This document shows, in pieces, positions 53,570 through 61,269 of a stretch of 64,000 nt of DNA; position 1 is the stretch's first letter; each line of letters begins with the position of its first letter. The DNA is taken from positions 9,112-73,111 of the forward strand of contig JBBITL010000020.1 of NCBI GenBank assembly GCA_037440765.1, given 5' to 3'. The translations under genes and the position numbers were made by a program. Under the pieces are notes generated by a model. The model saw only the letters and a list, made by a program, of their open reading frames with translations, was not told the origin of the DNA and made no database searches. Source of the DNA: DTKY01 sp037440765. GTDB lineage: Bacteria; Acidobacteriota; Terriglobia; Bryobacterales; Bryobacteraceae.

Positions 53570-54465
53570 TGATCTCGCTTGAGGATTCCGTCGCCTTCTG
53601 CCGGCGCGTCACGCGGCGGCGGGCGCGGAACTTTTACTACTCCTTCGTGCTTCTCGGCCGCGCCGAGCACGATGCCATGTGCGCCGTCTACGCGTTCATG
53701 CGCCACTGCGACGACCTGAGCGATGACTGCCCGGACACGGCCCGGGCCCGAGTGCTGATAGAGCGCTGGCGCGCGGGCCTGGAAGCCGCACTGGGAGGCC
53801 ACCCCCCTGAACACCCGGTCTGGCCGGCGTTCTGCCACGTAGTCGGGCGGTATGGCATCCCCCACTCCTGTTTCCGCGACATGATCGACGGCGTGGCCTC
53901 GGACGTGGAGCCCCGCCAGTTCGCCTCCTTCCAGGATCTCTACCGTTACTGCTACCAGGTCGCCGGCGTTGCCGGACTCTCGGTGATCCACATCCTGGGC
54001 TTCCAGTCGCCGCGCGCGCTCGAACTGGCCGAGAAGTGCGGCGTGGCCTTTCAATTGACAAACATTCTGCGCGACGTGGCCGAGGACGCGGCCCGCGGCC
54101 GCGTCTACATCCCCTCCGAAGACCTCGCGCGCTTCGGCCTCAGCCGGGAAGCCATGCTCCGGGGCTGCGGCGAGGGCGACTTCCTCGGGCTGATGCGGTT
54201 CGAGGCGGCCCGCGCTAGGGCCTACTACCGGGAATCCGAGGAAATAGTAAGCCTGGTGCGGGACCGCAACAGGGCTGCCCTCCGGGCTCTGATCGAGATC
54301 TACAGCCGCCTGCTCGTGAAGATCGAGCGGTCGGGTTTCGACGTCCGATCCCGGCGCATCGAGCTGACGGCCTGGGAGAAAGCCATCATCGTCGCCCGCG
54401 CCGCCTTGGGCGGCGCTCACCGCGGCGCCGAGGCGGCGTCGAGGAACAATCGCGCGCGCGGGTGA
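53569..54465 (+). CDS. hpnD: Presqualene diphosphate synthase HpnD
   Basis: A 298-residue squalene/phytoene synthase-family enzyme. Aspartate motifs are YAFMRHCDDLSDD and LTNILRDVAEDAARGRVYIP. HpnD joins two farnesyl diphosphates to presqualene diphosphate, the substrate of HpnC. No hpnE (hydroxysqualene reductase) follows in this window, so that step is encoded elsewhere. Its 3' end overlaps the convergent nagB end by 49 bp. Confidence 0.92.
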   Translation: MISLEDSVAFCRRVTRRRARNFYYSFVLLGRAEHDAMCAVYAFMRHCDDLSDDCPDTARARVLIERWRAGLEAALGGHPPEHPVWPAFCHVVGRYGIPHSCFRDMIDGVASDVEPRQFASFQDLYRYCYQVAGVAGLSVIHILGFQSPRALELAEKCGVAFQLTNILRDVAEDAARGRVYIPSEDLARFGLSREAMLRGCGEGDFLGLMRFEAARARAYYRESEEIVSLVRDRNRAALRALIEIYSRLLVKIERSGFDVRSRRIELTAWEKAIIVARAALGGAHRGAEAASRNNRARG

Positions 54466-55148
54466 GTCCGAAGGACCGAGGCGGGACACGCCGGAGTGAC
54501 GGGACCGTGCAGCGCCGCCTCCACGGCCGCGCGCTTGCGCGAGCCCGGCGCCACAACGAAAACGCGCCCGGCCTGCATGATGGCGGGCACCGTCAGTGTG
54601 AGCGCCCGCTCCGGCACGTCGCCGAGCGTTGCAAAAGCCCCGTCGTGCACCTGCTGGCGGCGGCACACCTGGTCCAGTTCCACGACTTTGACGGAGGCGG
54701 GATCGTTGAAGTCCGCCACGTGAGGATCGTTGAACGCCAGGTGTCCGTTCTCTCCGATCCCGATCAACGCAAAATCCGGCGGGTCGAGCGCCAGCAGGCG
54801 CGCATAGCGCGCGCACTCGGCGGCGGCGTCGGGCGCTTCGCCGCGCAAACCGTGAAACGCGCAGACCGGAACACGCGACAGAAAATGGTCGAGCAGGTAG
54901 CGCCGGAACGACTGCGGATGCGCCTGGTCGAACCCAAGGTACTCGTCCAGGTGAAATGCAGTGACGCGGCCCCAATCCACGGCGGACTCGCCAACCAGCG
55001 CGTTCCACGCGCTTCTCTGCGAGAGGGCGGAGGCGAACAGGCCAACCGCCCGGCCGCGCTCCGCGATGAGTGCGCGAATGCAGGCCGCCACCTCGGCCGC
55101 CGCCGCCGCGCCCATCTCTTCCACCGTGCTGAAAGTCCGGACGTCCAA
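54417..55148 (-). CDS. nagB: Glucosamine-6-phosphate deaminase
   Basis: A 243-residue sugar-phosphate isomerase. The active-site segment is FHLDEYLGF, followed by GIGENGHLAFNDP. It turns glucosamine-6-phosphate into fructose-6-phosphate and ammonia, feeding amino sugars into glycolysis. The start TTG follows GAAGGG. It may act on other amino sugar phosphates, as the family is broad. It is convergent with hpnD and divergent from moeA. Confidence 0.9.
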   Translation of the reverse strand: MDVRTFSTVEEMGAAAAAEVAACIRALIAERGRAVGLFASALSQRSAWNALVGESAVDWGRVTAFHLDEYLGFDQAHPQSFRRYLLDHFLSRVPVCAFHGLRGEAPDAAAECARYARLLALDPPDFALIGIGENGHLAFNDPHVADFNDPASVKVVELDQVCRRQQVHDGAFATLGDVPERALTLTVPAIMQAGRVFVVAPGSRKRAAVEAALHGPVTPACPASVLRTHPRARLFLDAASAPR

Positions 55149-55151
55149 CCC

Positions 55152-55180
55152 TTCAGCCTAGCCCAAGTCTCCGGTACAAT
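55152..55180 (+). promoter_or_regulatory. Putative promoter of moeA-moaA
   Basis: TTCAGC (55152-55157), a 17-bp spacer and TACAAT (55175-55180). A purine-rich stretch, GGGGGAAGCAGGG, precedes the moeA ATG. Confidence 0.4.
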
Positions 55181-55207
55181 GGCGTTGGCGGCCAGGGGGA
55201 AGCAGGG

Positions 55208-56419
55208 ATGAAAGCACCGGATGCGGCCTGGGAGATCATCGCAGAGCATTTGCAGCCGCTGGGGGCCGTCGAGGTCCCGCTCGACAAGGCGCTTGGCTGC
55301 TGCCTGGCCGAGGATGTGCGCGCAGACCGCGATCTGCCCCCCGCCGACCGCTCTTCGATGGATGGCTACGCGGTTCGCAGCGCTGATCTGGAGCGGCAAC
55401 CCTGCGTCCTGCAGCTCGCCGGGGAAGTGGCGGCCGGGAGCCGCCGCCGCCCCCGGGTCACGGCCGGCGCCTGCGTGCGCGTCTTCACGGGGGCCAGCCT
55501 TCCACCGGGCGCGGACGCGGTCGTCATGGTGGAGGACACCCGGGAGCACGACGGCGCCGTCACCATCCTTCCTTCGGCAACGCGCGGCCCGCATGTTCTG
55601 AAGCGAGGTGAGGACGCGAGCAGGGGTATCGTGCTGCTGTCGCCCGGAACCAGGATCGGCGCGCCGGAGGCCGGGATCTGCGCGGCGGTCGGCAAGGCGC
55701 GCGTCAGGGTGCACCGGCGGCCTGGCGTCGAGATCATCTGTACGGGGAGCGAACTCAGGCCGGTTGAAGGCCGGCTCAAATCTCACCAGATCAGGGATTC
55801 CAACGGCCCCGCTCTTTCGGCGGCCCTTGCGGAGTGGGGCATGCCGGGCGTGCGTTTCCGCAGGGTGAGAGACAGGCCCGAAACGCTGCTGGCCGCCCTG
55901 CTGCGGGCGCTGAAACGTGCGGGGGTGGTTCTGCTCACGGGAGGCGTGTCGGTGGGCGCCCGCGACTTCGTCCCGCAGGCGGTCGAGCGCGCCGGCGGGG
56001 TCGTCCGCCTGCACGGCGTGGCCATGAAGCCCGGAAAGCCGGTACTCTATGCCACGGCCCCGCGCGGGCGTCACATTTTCGGACTGCCCGGCAATCCGCT
56101 CTCGGCCCTCACCGCGCTGCACGAGTTCGCCCTGCCTGCGCTGAGACGGCTGGCCGGGCGCCCCTTGGATCGCTGCCGGGAGGCGTGGCCGCTGCCGCTG
56201 TATGATGACGCCGAGTCGCTGGAGGATCGAACCCGTTGCCAGTTGGCGCGGCTGGTTAGCGATCCGGCCGGGCTGGCTGCCGCTCCGGTTGCCTCCAACA
56301 GCAGCGCCGATCTGGTGTCTTCGGCCGAAGTCGACGGGGTAATCCTCCTGCCGCCGCCCCGGCGGCGCTTCGAAGCCGGTTCGCTGGTCGCCTTCCGGCT
56401 CTGGAGGCCGTTGTGGTGA
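55208..56419 (+). CDS. moeA: Molybdopterin molybdenumtransferase MoeA
   Basis: A 403-residue protein. Domain signatures are DRSSMDGYAVRSADL, FTGASLPPGADAVVMVEDT, LTGGVSVGARDFVPQAVE and MKPGKPVLYA with FGLPGNPLSALTALHEF. It inserts molybdate into adenylated molybdopterin in the cytoplasm. Its stop overlaps the moaA start, so first and last cofactor steps are joined in one operon. Confidence 0.95.
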   Translation: MKAPDAAWEIIAEHLQPLGAVEVPLDKALGCCLAEDVRADRDLPPADRSSMDGYAVRSADLERQPCVLQLAGEVAAGSRRRPRVTAGACVRVFTGASLPPGADAVVMVEDTREHDGAVTILPSATRGPHVLKRGEDASRGIVLLSPGTRIGAPEAGICAAVGKARVRVHRRPGVEIICTGSELRPVEGRLKSHQIRDSNGPALSAALAEWGMPGVRFRRVRDRPETLLAALLRALKRAGVVLLTGGVSVGARDFVPQAVERAGGVVRLHGVAMKPGKPVLYATAPRGRHIFGLPGNPLSALTALHEFALPALRRLAGRPLDRCREAWPLPLYDDAESLEDRTRCQLARLVSDPAGLAAAPVASNSSADLVSSAEVDGVILLPPPRRRFEAGSLVAFRLWRPLW

Positions 56420-57390
56420 CACGGCAAGATTGCGACGCGCCGATCTCCCTGCGGGTATCGGTGACAGACCGCTGCGACTTGCAGTGTTCCTACTGTGCTC
56501 CTGCGCCGGCATCGCCGGCGGCTGCGCGCGAGGGGGCCCTGTCTTTCGATGAGATCATGCGCTTCGTCCACATGCTGCGGAGACGATGGCCTGTGGCCCA
56601 GGTACGCCTGACGGGCGGAGAGCCTCTGCTCAGGCCCGGCATGGAAACCCTGGTGACCCGGCTGGCGGCCGCCGGCGTGCCTGACGTGGCGCTGACGACA
56701 AGCGGGCAGCAGCTCGCCGGGCGGGCGCAGCGGCTGAAGGACGCCGGGCTGCACCGCGTGAACATAAGCCTGGACACGCTTGATCCCGTCACTTTCGCCG
56801 CTGTCACCGGAGGCGCCAGCCTGTCGAGGACGCTGGAGGGCGTCGCCGCTGCGCTGCGGGCGGGGCTCCACCCGGTCAAGCTCAACGCGGTGGTGCTGCG
56901 CGGGCGGAATGATCACGAGATCCCCGGCCTGATCCGGTTCGCGATGGAACACGGCTGCCAGATGCGGTTCCTGGAGTTGATGCCGATCGGCGCGGCGGGC
57001 GCCGGCTTCGAGGAACGTTTCGTGCCGGCCGCGGAGATCCGCTCCAGGATCGACGGGCGCTTCTCGATGACTGAATTGCCCGTGGACCCGCGGAGCACCA
57101 GCCGTAACTTCGAGGCCCGCGACGGCCGCGGGCGCTCCGCCGTGGTGGGGCTCATCTCGCCTTACAGCGAGCCCTTCTGTTCGGGCTGCCGGCGGCTGCG
57201 TCTGACCTCCGTGGGGCTGCTGTTCGGGTGCCTTGCCCGCCAGGAGGGAATACCACTGGCGCCGCTGCTTCGGAACGGTTCCCGGCAGGGCTGCGAGGCG
57301 CTGCTTGAGGCCGTCGATCAGGCGCTTCGAATGAAGCGAGAGAACCACCAGTTTTCACAGCCCCGCCAGATGTTGGAAATCGGGGGCTGA
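56413..57390 (+). CDS. moaA: GTP 3',8-cyclase MoaA
   Basis: A 325-residue radical SAM enzyme. The N-terminal cluster is Cys-x3-Cys-x2-Cys in VTDRCDLQCSYCAP. RLTGGEPLLRPG follows. The C-terminal cluster cysteines are in FCSGCRRLRLTSVGLLFGCL, and the chain ends in Gly-Gly, as in MoaA. It makes the cyclic pterin precursor from GTP. Two GTG codons (56413, 56416) could start translation, both overlapping moeA. Confidence 0.95.
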   Translation: MVTRQDCDAPISLRVSVTDRCDLQCSYCAPAPASPAAAREGALSFDEIMRFVHMLRRRWPVAQVRLTGGEPLLRPGMETLVTRLAAAGVPDVALTTSGQQLAGRAQRLKDAGLHRVNISLDTLDPVTFAAVTGGASLSRTLEGVAAALRAGLHPVKLNAVVLRGRNDHEIPGLIRFAMEHGCQMRFLELMPIGAAGAGFEERFVPAAEIRSRIDGRFSMTELPVDPRSTSRNFEARDGRGRSAVVGLISPYSEPFCSGCRRLRLTSVGLLFGCLARQEGIPLAPLLRNGSRQGCEALLEAVDQALRMKRENHQFSQPRQMLEIGG

Positions 57391-57403
57391 GCCGGCGGGA
57401 GGA

Positions 57404-57964
57404 CTAACGGCGTGTTGCTGACAGTTCCCTGAGACGGCGGGCCAGCAGGGACACGGGAAGCCCCACCACGTTGAAGTAGCAGCCCTCAATGCGGTCGATG
57501 AACTTGGAGGCCCGGCCCTGAATGGCGTAGGCGCCGGCCTTGTCCATGGGCTCTCCGCTGGCGACGTACTCGGCGATCTCCGCTTCCGTCATGGCGATGA
57601 AGCGCACGAGGGTGGTTTCCGAATCCACCAGCATGCGATCATCCCATCGCAGGCAGATGGCGGTGATGACTTCATGCTCGCGGCCGGAGAGGTCTCGGAG
57701 CATCCGGGCCGCATCCCCGGCATCCAGCGGCTTGCCCAGCACTTCGCGGCCGAGCACCACCTCGGTGTCCGCCGCCAGGATGACCTCGCCCTCCCCCAGT
57801 TCTGCCGCCATGGCCTTCTCCCTGGCCAGCCGCTCGACGTGCGCGCGCGGGTCTTCCCAGTTCAGGCGCCGCTCTTCGACGGCGGCCGGCCGGCAGACGA
57901 ATTCGATTCCGGCGTTGGCGAGAAGCTCACGGCGGCGTGGCGAGTGCGAGGCGAGGACCAGCAT
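57404..57964 (-). CDS. maf: Maf-family nucleotide pyrophosphatase
   Basis: A 186-residue protein starting MLVLASHSPRRRELL. AADTEVVLGREVLGKP and DKAGAYAIQGRASKFIDRIEG are the catalytic and substrate motifs of YhdE-type Maf proteins, which hydrolyse dTTP/UTP and modified nucleotides. The start codon lies 1 bp from the left copy of a 17-bp direct repeat, so any upstream native promoter has been displaced by the insert at 57966-59063. Confidence 0.94.
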   Translation of the reverse strand: MLVLASHSPRRRELLANAGIEFVCRPAAVEERRLNWEDPRAHVERLAREKAMAAELGEGEVILAADTEVVLGREVLGKPLDAGDAARMLRDLSGREHEVITAICLRWDDRMLVDSETTLVRFIAMTEAEIAEYVASGEPMDKAGAYAIQGRASKFIDRIEGCYFNVVGLPVSLLARRLRELSATRR

Positions 57965-57965
57965 G

Positions 57966-57982
57966 CCTGCATGGTACAATGA
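57966..57982 (+). repeat. Left copy of 17-bp direct repeat (candidate attL)
   Basis: CCTGCATGGTACAATGA, identical to 59047-59063. The stop of the recombinase remnant lies 5 bp inside it. The repeat includes TACAAT. Confidence 0.6.
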
Positions 57983-57986
57983 ATCA

Positions 57987-58217
57987 TCACTGAAGGCCAA
58001 TGTTTACGGCCTCTCCGTGTTCAGGGCTCGTGCAGTTACGAACAGAATCCTCTGGGTTTTGCCTCAGCCGCCGCTCCAAGTCTTCGACGGCGACCCGCTG
58101 CCGCTCCGGGATAGCCTGCTTGTAGTGGCGAAGCCTGACGGCCGCGCTGTGGTGGCCCAGCATCTCCTGAACGTCCTTCAGGTCGCCTTCGATGAGGGTG
58201 GAGAAGGTACGCCGGTG
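57987..58217 (-). pseudogene. Tyrosine recombinase (integrase), C-terminal remnant
   Basis: Seventy-six codons remain in frame, ending at a TGA. They read HRRTFSTLIEGDLKDVQEML, then GHHSAAVRLRHYKQAIPERQ. This matches the C-terminal catalytic region of phage-type integrases: Arg of box II (usually HxLRRTF), the LGH motif with its His, and the nucleophile Tyr in RHY. A TGA lies directly upstream, and DNA beyond it is unrelated, so the N-terminal two thirds and the box II His are gone. The gene ends beside a 17-bp direct repeat, as integrases usually do beside an att site. Confidence 0.75.
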
Positions 58218-58225
58218 TCAAGGGC

Positions 58226-58275
58226 GGAGTAAAAGGGACCCACCGGGGCGGCGGAAAAGGGGACCACTTCCAGTG
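58226..58275. mobile_element. Possible IS-end remnant (IS21-like terminal repeats)
   Basis: AAAAGGGACC (58231-58240) and AAAAGGGGACC (58255-58265) recur 24 bp apart, beside the break of the integrase remnant. Multiple short terminal repeats of this kind are known from IS21-family ends. No transposase remains, so the call is weak. Confidence 0.3.
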
Positions 58276-58296
58276 CGGCCAAAAGCAGGGTAATGG

Positions 58297-58379
58297 GCGG
58301 GTTGGGGACGGCTGGAGCGGAGCCCTGCGAGGCCGTAGGCCGAGCGTTTTGGGCGTAGCGCAAGGCGGCCCCAACCCGC
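58297..58379. repeat. 83-bp block bounded by perfect 11-bp inverted repeats
   Basis: GCGGGTTGGGG (58297-58307) and its exact complement CCCCAACCCGC (58369-58379) enclose GC-rich, non-coding DNA with further internal pairing (GAGGCCGTAGGCC). It may fold as a large cruciform or be a small non-autonomous repeat. Confidence 0.5.
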
Positions 58380-58455
58380 GGGCGCGCCGAGCTTCGGGGC
58401 TGCGCTGGAGTGCGATTGTGATATGGTGGTAAGTGACATACGAAATTCGATTTCC

Positions 58456-58490
58456 GGCCCGCCAGCTTCCCGGCTGAGCGGGCCTTTTCA
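58456..58490 (+). terminator. Strong intrinsic terminator before the small paired genes
   Basis: GGCCCGC-CAGC pairs with GCTG-a-GCGGGCC around a short loop, followed by TTTTCATTT. The stem has 11 pairs with one bulged base. It ends any transcript from the left, 43 bp before the first small gene. It could also close a short RNA started near an extended -10-like TGATATGGT (58419-58427), or act as an attenuator. The rest of 57983-58532 holds only the remnant elements listed here. Confidence 0.65.
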
Positions 58491-58532
58491 TTTCTCCCGC
58501 AAGAGGGGGGAGTCAGAGGAGAGAACGAAACC

Positions 58533-58733
58533 ATGACCCACGAAGAGGCAATGACGAAAGCCCGCGAGCTGGCGAAGTTGCCGGACGCCGAACGCCTGAG
58601 CGGGCTCCGGGCGCTATCCACGCAGGACGCTCTGCACACCCTGGCAGCCGCTATGGTGATCGGCCTCAACGAGACGGTGAGCGCCAAGGAAAAGGCGCGC
58701 GAGGAGTCTTGGAAGAAAGCGAGGCAAGAGTGA
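58533..58733 (+). CDS. Small protein A of a coupled paralogous pair, unknown function
   Basis: A 66-residue protein with AGAGGAGAG ten bases before its ATG. It has MTHEEAMTKARELAKLPDAE near the N-terminus, a central helix LSTQDALHTLAAAMVIGLNE and a Lys/Arg/Glu-rich tail. It shares ELAKLP-x-AER and AAAMV-x2-LN with the next gene. No membrane segment, no Cys. I recognise no family. The stop overlaps the next start (GTGA), so the two are probably made in fixed ratio and may form a heteromer. It sits inside an insert flanked by direct repeats. Confidence 0.7.
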   Translation: MTHEEAMTKARELAKLPDAERLSGLRALSTQDALHTLAAAMVIGLNETVSAKEKAREESWKKARQE

Positions 58734-58939
58734 CACCTGAAGAAGCCACTCGCAGGATGCACGAACTGGCGAAGCTGCCGGAGGCAGAGCGCATCCGTCA
58801 GATGAAGGCCATGCCGTTCTCGGACGTGTGCGACATCCAGGCGGCGGCGATGGTCGAGAACTTGAACTACAACGTCACCCACGGGATTGACCCGCACCTT
58901 CCGCCCCCGGAACCGCTGCGCTCCGGGCGCCAGAAATAA
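58730..58939 (+). CDS. Small protein B of a coupled paralogous pair, unknown function
   Basis: A 69-residue protein starting at a GTG that overlaps the stop of small protein A. It reads TPEEATRRMHELAKLPEAER, then FSDVCDIQAAAMVENLNYN, then a distinct tail GIDPHLPPPEPLRSGRQK. The paired positions with protein A show an ancient tandem duplication; about one third of residues match over the first 50. An ATG-started longer frame (58709) would overlap A further and lacks similarity there. Function unknown. The gap to the right direct repeat (58940-59046) shows no gene. Confidence 0.68.
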   Translation: MTPEEATRRMHELAKLPEAERIRQMKAMPFSDVCDIQAAAMVENLNYNVTHGIDPHLPPPEPLRSGRQK

Positions 58940-59046
58940 AACGCACGTGCAGAATCACGAACGAAACCCGCTTCGCTGTGTCGCTTTTCGACGGCCAAGT
59001 GCTGTCAGGCTAACGCGGGATCAATGAGATAGCCTGCCGCAAAGTA

Positions 59047-59063
59047 CCTGCATGGTACAATGA
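59047..59063 (+). repeat. Right copy of 17-bp direct repeat (candidate attR), with DUF721 gene -10
   Basis: CCTGCATGGTACAATGA, identical to 57966-57982. TACAAT (59056-59061) is a likely -10 for the DciA-like gene starting at 59079. Confidence 0.6.
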
Positions 59064-59078
59064 TGCGTTTCTCCCCCA

Positions 59079-59468
59079 ATGGAACGCGTCGGCAGACTGC
59101 TTTCAAAGCTCAAGCTTCCCGCGGGGGCGGTGCGCCCGGATGACCTGGCCCGCGCCGCCTGGTCCCCCGCCGTCGGGCCCAAGGTGGCCGCGCGCGCGCA
59201 GGCCGTGTGGTTCACCGGCGGATGTCTGGTGGTGGAAGTGGAGGACGCCGTCTGGCGGCAGCAACTCACGGTTTTGAAGGGCCAGATTCTCAGGAAGATG
59301 GAGGAGTTGCTCGGCCAGCCGCTGGTGGGCGAGATCGAGTTCCGGCTGAGATCCCGCCGCCGGGCGCCGCAGCGCGCTGATGCTCCGCACCCCGGCCAGG
59401 ACGATGCCGGCAAGGCCGCCGGTCCGGCGCCGCGGGACATCTACCGGCGGCGTAGGCGGTCCGCTTGA
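59079..59468 (+). CDS. DciA-like protein (DUF721)
   Basis: A 129-residue protein. The N-terminal KH-like DUF721 domain (about 1-92) includes AAWSPAVGPKVAARAQAVWF, GGCLVVEVEDAVWRQQLTVLKGQIL and LVGEIEFRL. The tail is basic and disordered. DUF721 proteins include DciA, which helps load the replicative helicase DnaB. The stop overlaps gatC. Confidence 0.8.
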   Translation: MERVGRLLSKLKLPAGAVRPDDLARAAWSPAVGPKVAARAQAVWFTGGCLVVEVEDAVWRQQLTVLKGQILRKMEELLGQPLVGEIEFRLRSRRRAPQRADAPHPGQDDAGKAAGPAPRDIYRRRRRSA

Positions 59469-59764
59469 AGATCACCGAACAGGAAGTGCGCTACGTGGCG
59501 GACCTCGCCCACCTGAGCCTGTCCGGCGAGGAGATCGGCAGGCTTCGCGCGGACCTGGACCAGATCCTGGAGCACATCGACAAGCTCAACGAGCTGGATA
59601 CGGGCGGGGTCGAGCCGATGGCGCAGGTTCTGTACGAAGCGGAAGAGACCGCCACTCTGCGCGAGGACCTGGAGCGCCCCACCCTTTCCAGCCAGGCTGC
59701 GCTCTCTAACGCGCCGGTCTCAGGGGCGGGTCATTTCAAGGTCCCGCTGGTGATCGAGAGGTAA
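59465..59764 (+). CDS. gatC: Asp/Glu-tRNA amidotransferase subunit C
   Basis: A 99-residue GatC. It has VRYVADLAHLSLSGEEIGRL, QILEHIDKLNELDTGGVEPM and LREDLERPTLSSQAAL, the standard order. It stabilises GatA in the GatCAB complex that makes Gln-tRNA or Asn-tRNA by transamidation. The TTG start overlaps the DUF721 stop. gatB is not in this window. Confidence 0.95.
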   Translation: MKITEQEVRYVADLAHLSLSGEEIGRLRADLDQILEHIDKLNELDTGGVEPMAQVLYEAEETATLREDLERPTLSSQAALSNAPVSGAGHFKVPLVIER

Positions 59765-59768
59765 CGCG

Positions 59769-61211
59769 GTGGACGTCCTCTCGTTGTCCGTCGACAGCGT
59801 AAGGGAGGGACTGCACAGCCGCCGTTTCAGCGCGGAGGAACTGGCGGCCGAGGCCCTCAGACGCGCCGAAGCCGAGAACACAAAGACCAACGCCTATCTG
59901 CGCCTCTGCCCCGAGCGCGCACTGGAGGCGGCGCGCCGCGTGGATGAGCGGCTGGCGCGCGGCGAGGACCCGGGCCCCCTGGCAGGCGTGCCTGTCGCGG
60001 TGAAGGACGTGATTCTGACCAAGGGCGTGCGGTCCACGGCCGGATCGAGACTGCTGGCGGACTACATTCCGCCCTACGACGCCACGGCCGTCGTCAGGCT
60101 GGAGGAGGCCGGAGGCGTGATCCTCGGCAAGACCAATTGCGACGAGTTCGCCATGGGCTCCTCCAACGAGAACTCCGCCTTCGGCCCGGTGCGGAACCCG
60201 GTGGCGCCGGACCGGGTGCCGGGCGGTTCGAGCGGAGGCTCGGCGGCGGTGGTGGCGCAGGGCGCGGCGGTGGCCTCACTGGGCTCGGACACCGGCGGCT
60301 CCATCCGCCAGCCCGCGTCATTCTGCGGAGTAGTGGGCGTGACACCGACCTACGGGCGGGTCTCCCGCTACGGGCTGATCGCGTTCGCCAGTTCGCTCGA
60401 CCACATAGGGCCCATGGCCAGGAGCGTGAAGGACGCGGCCCTGCTCCTCCAGGTGATCGCGGGGCGCGACCCGATGGACTCCACCTCCGCCTTTGCGCCC
60501 GTGCCGGACTACGTGAGCCTGCTCGGCGGGAAGGTGGACGGCCTGCGGGTGGGGCTGCCGCGCGAGTACTTCAACGGACTGCCGGACGATACCGGCGATC
60601 TTGTCAGGCGCGGAGTGGAGACGCTTGGCAGGCTCGGGTGCAGGGTGAGCGAGATCAGTCTGCCCGCCACGGACTACGCAGTGGCCTGCTACTACATCAT
60701 ATGCACGGCCGAGGCCAGCTCCAACCTGGCGCGTTATGACGGGGTGCGGTACACGGCACGGACCGGCGGCGCCGAGAACCTTATAGACATGTACCGCAGG
60801 ACGCGCGGAGAGGGTTTTGGGGCCGAGTGCAAGCGCCGGATAATGCTCGGCACCTACGTTCTGAGCGCCGGATACTACGACGCGTACTACCTGAAGGCGC
60901 AGAAGGTGCGGGCCATGATCGCCCGAGATTTCGCCCGGGCCTTCGAGGAAGTGGACGCCATTGTCGCTCCGGTGTCCCCTTTCCCCGCGTTCAAGCTCGG
61001 CGAAAAAATCAACGACCCCCTTGAGATGTACCTGTCCGACATCTACACCATCACCGGCTCACTGGCGGGAATCCCCTGCATGAGCGTCCCCTGCGGCAGA
61101 ACCCCGGCCGGACTGCCGGTGGGGTTGCAGATTATGACCAGGCATTTCGACGAGGCTGGCATGCTGAGGCTGGCCGGCGCCTTTGAGAGGGCCGGCGGGG
61201 TCGAAGGCTGA
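59769..61211 (+). CDS. gatA: Asp/Glu-tRNA amidotransferase subunit A
   Basis: A 480-residue amidase-signature enzyme. The catalytic Lys is in PVAVKDVILTKG and the Ser-cisSer-Ser set in PGGSSGGSAAVVAQGAA and LGSDTGGSIRQPASFCG. It frees ammonia from glutamine for GatB. The GTG start lies 4 bp after gatC. Length is normal. Confidence 0.97.
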   Translation: MDVLSLSVDSVREGLHSRRFSAEELAAEALRRAEAENTKTNAYLRLCPERALEAARRVDERLARGEDPGPLAGVPVAVKDVILTKGVRSTAGSRLLADYIPPYDATAVVRLEEAGGVILGKTNCDEFAMGSSNENSAFGPVRNPVAPDRVPGGSSGGSAAVVAQGAAVASLGSDTGGSIRQPASFCGVVGVTPTYGRVSRYGLIAFASSLDHIGPMARSVKDAALLLQVIAGRDPMDSTSAFAPVPDYVSLLGGKVDGLRVGLPREYFNGLPDDTGDLVRRGVETLGRLGCRVSEISLPATDYAVACYYIICTAEASSNLARYDGVRYTARTGGAENLIDMYRRTRGEGFGAECKRRIMLGTYVLSAGYYDAYYLKAQKVRAMIARDFARAFEEVDAIVAPVSPFPAFKLGEKINDPLEMYLSDIYTITGSLAGIPCMSVPCGRTPAGLPVGLQIMTRHFDEAGMLRLAGAFERAGGVEG

Positions 61212-61269
61212 GTCCAGAGTCAAGAATCCCAACCGCGGTCATGCGCATCCTTTGCGGTAGGAGATTAGG

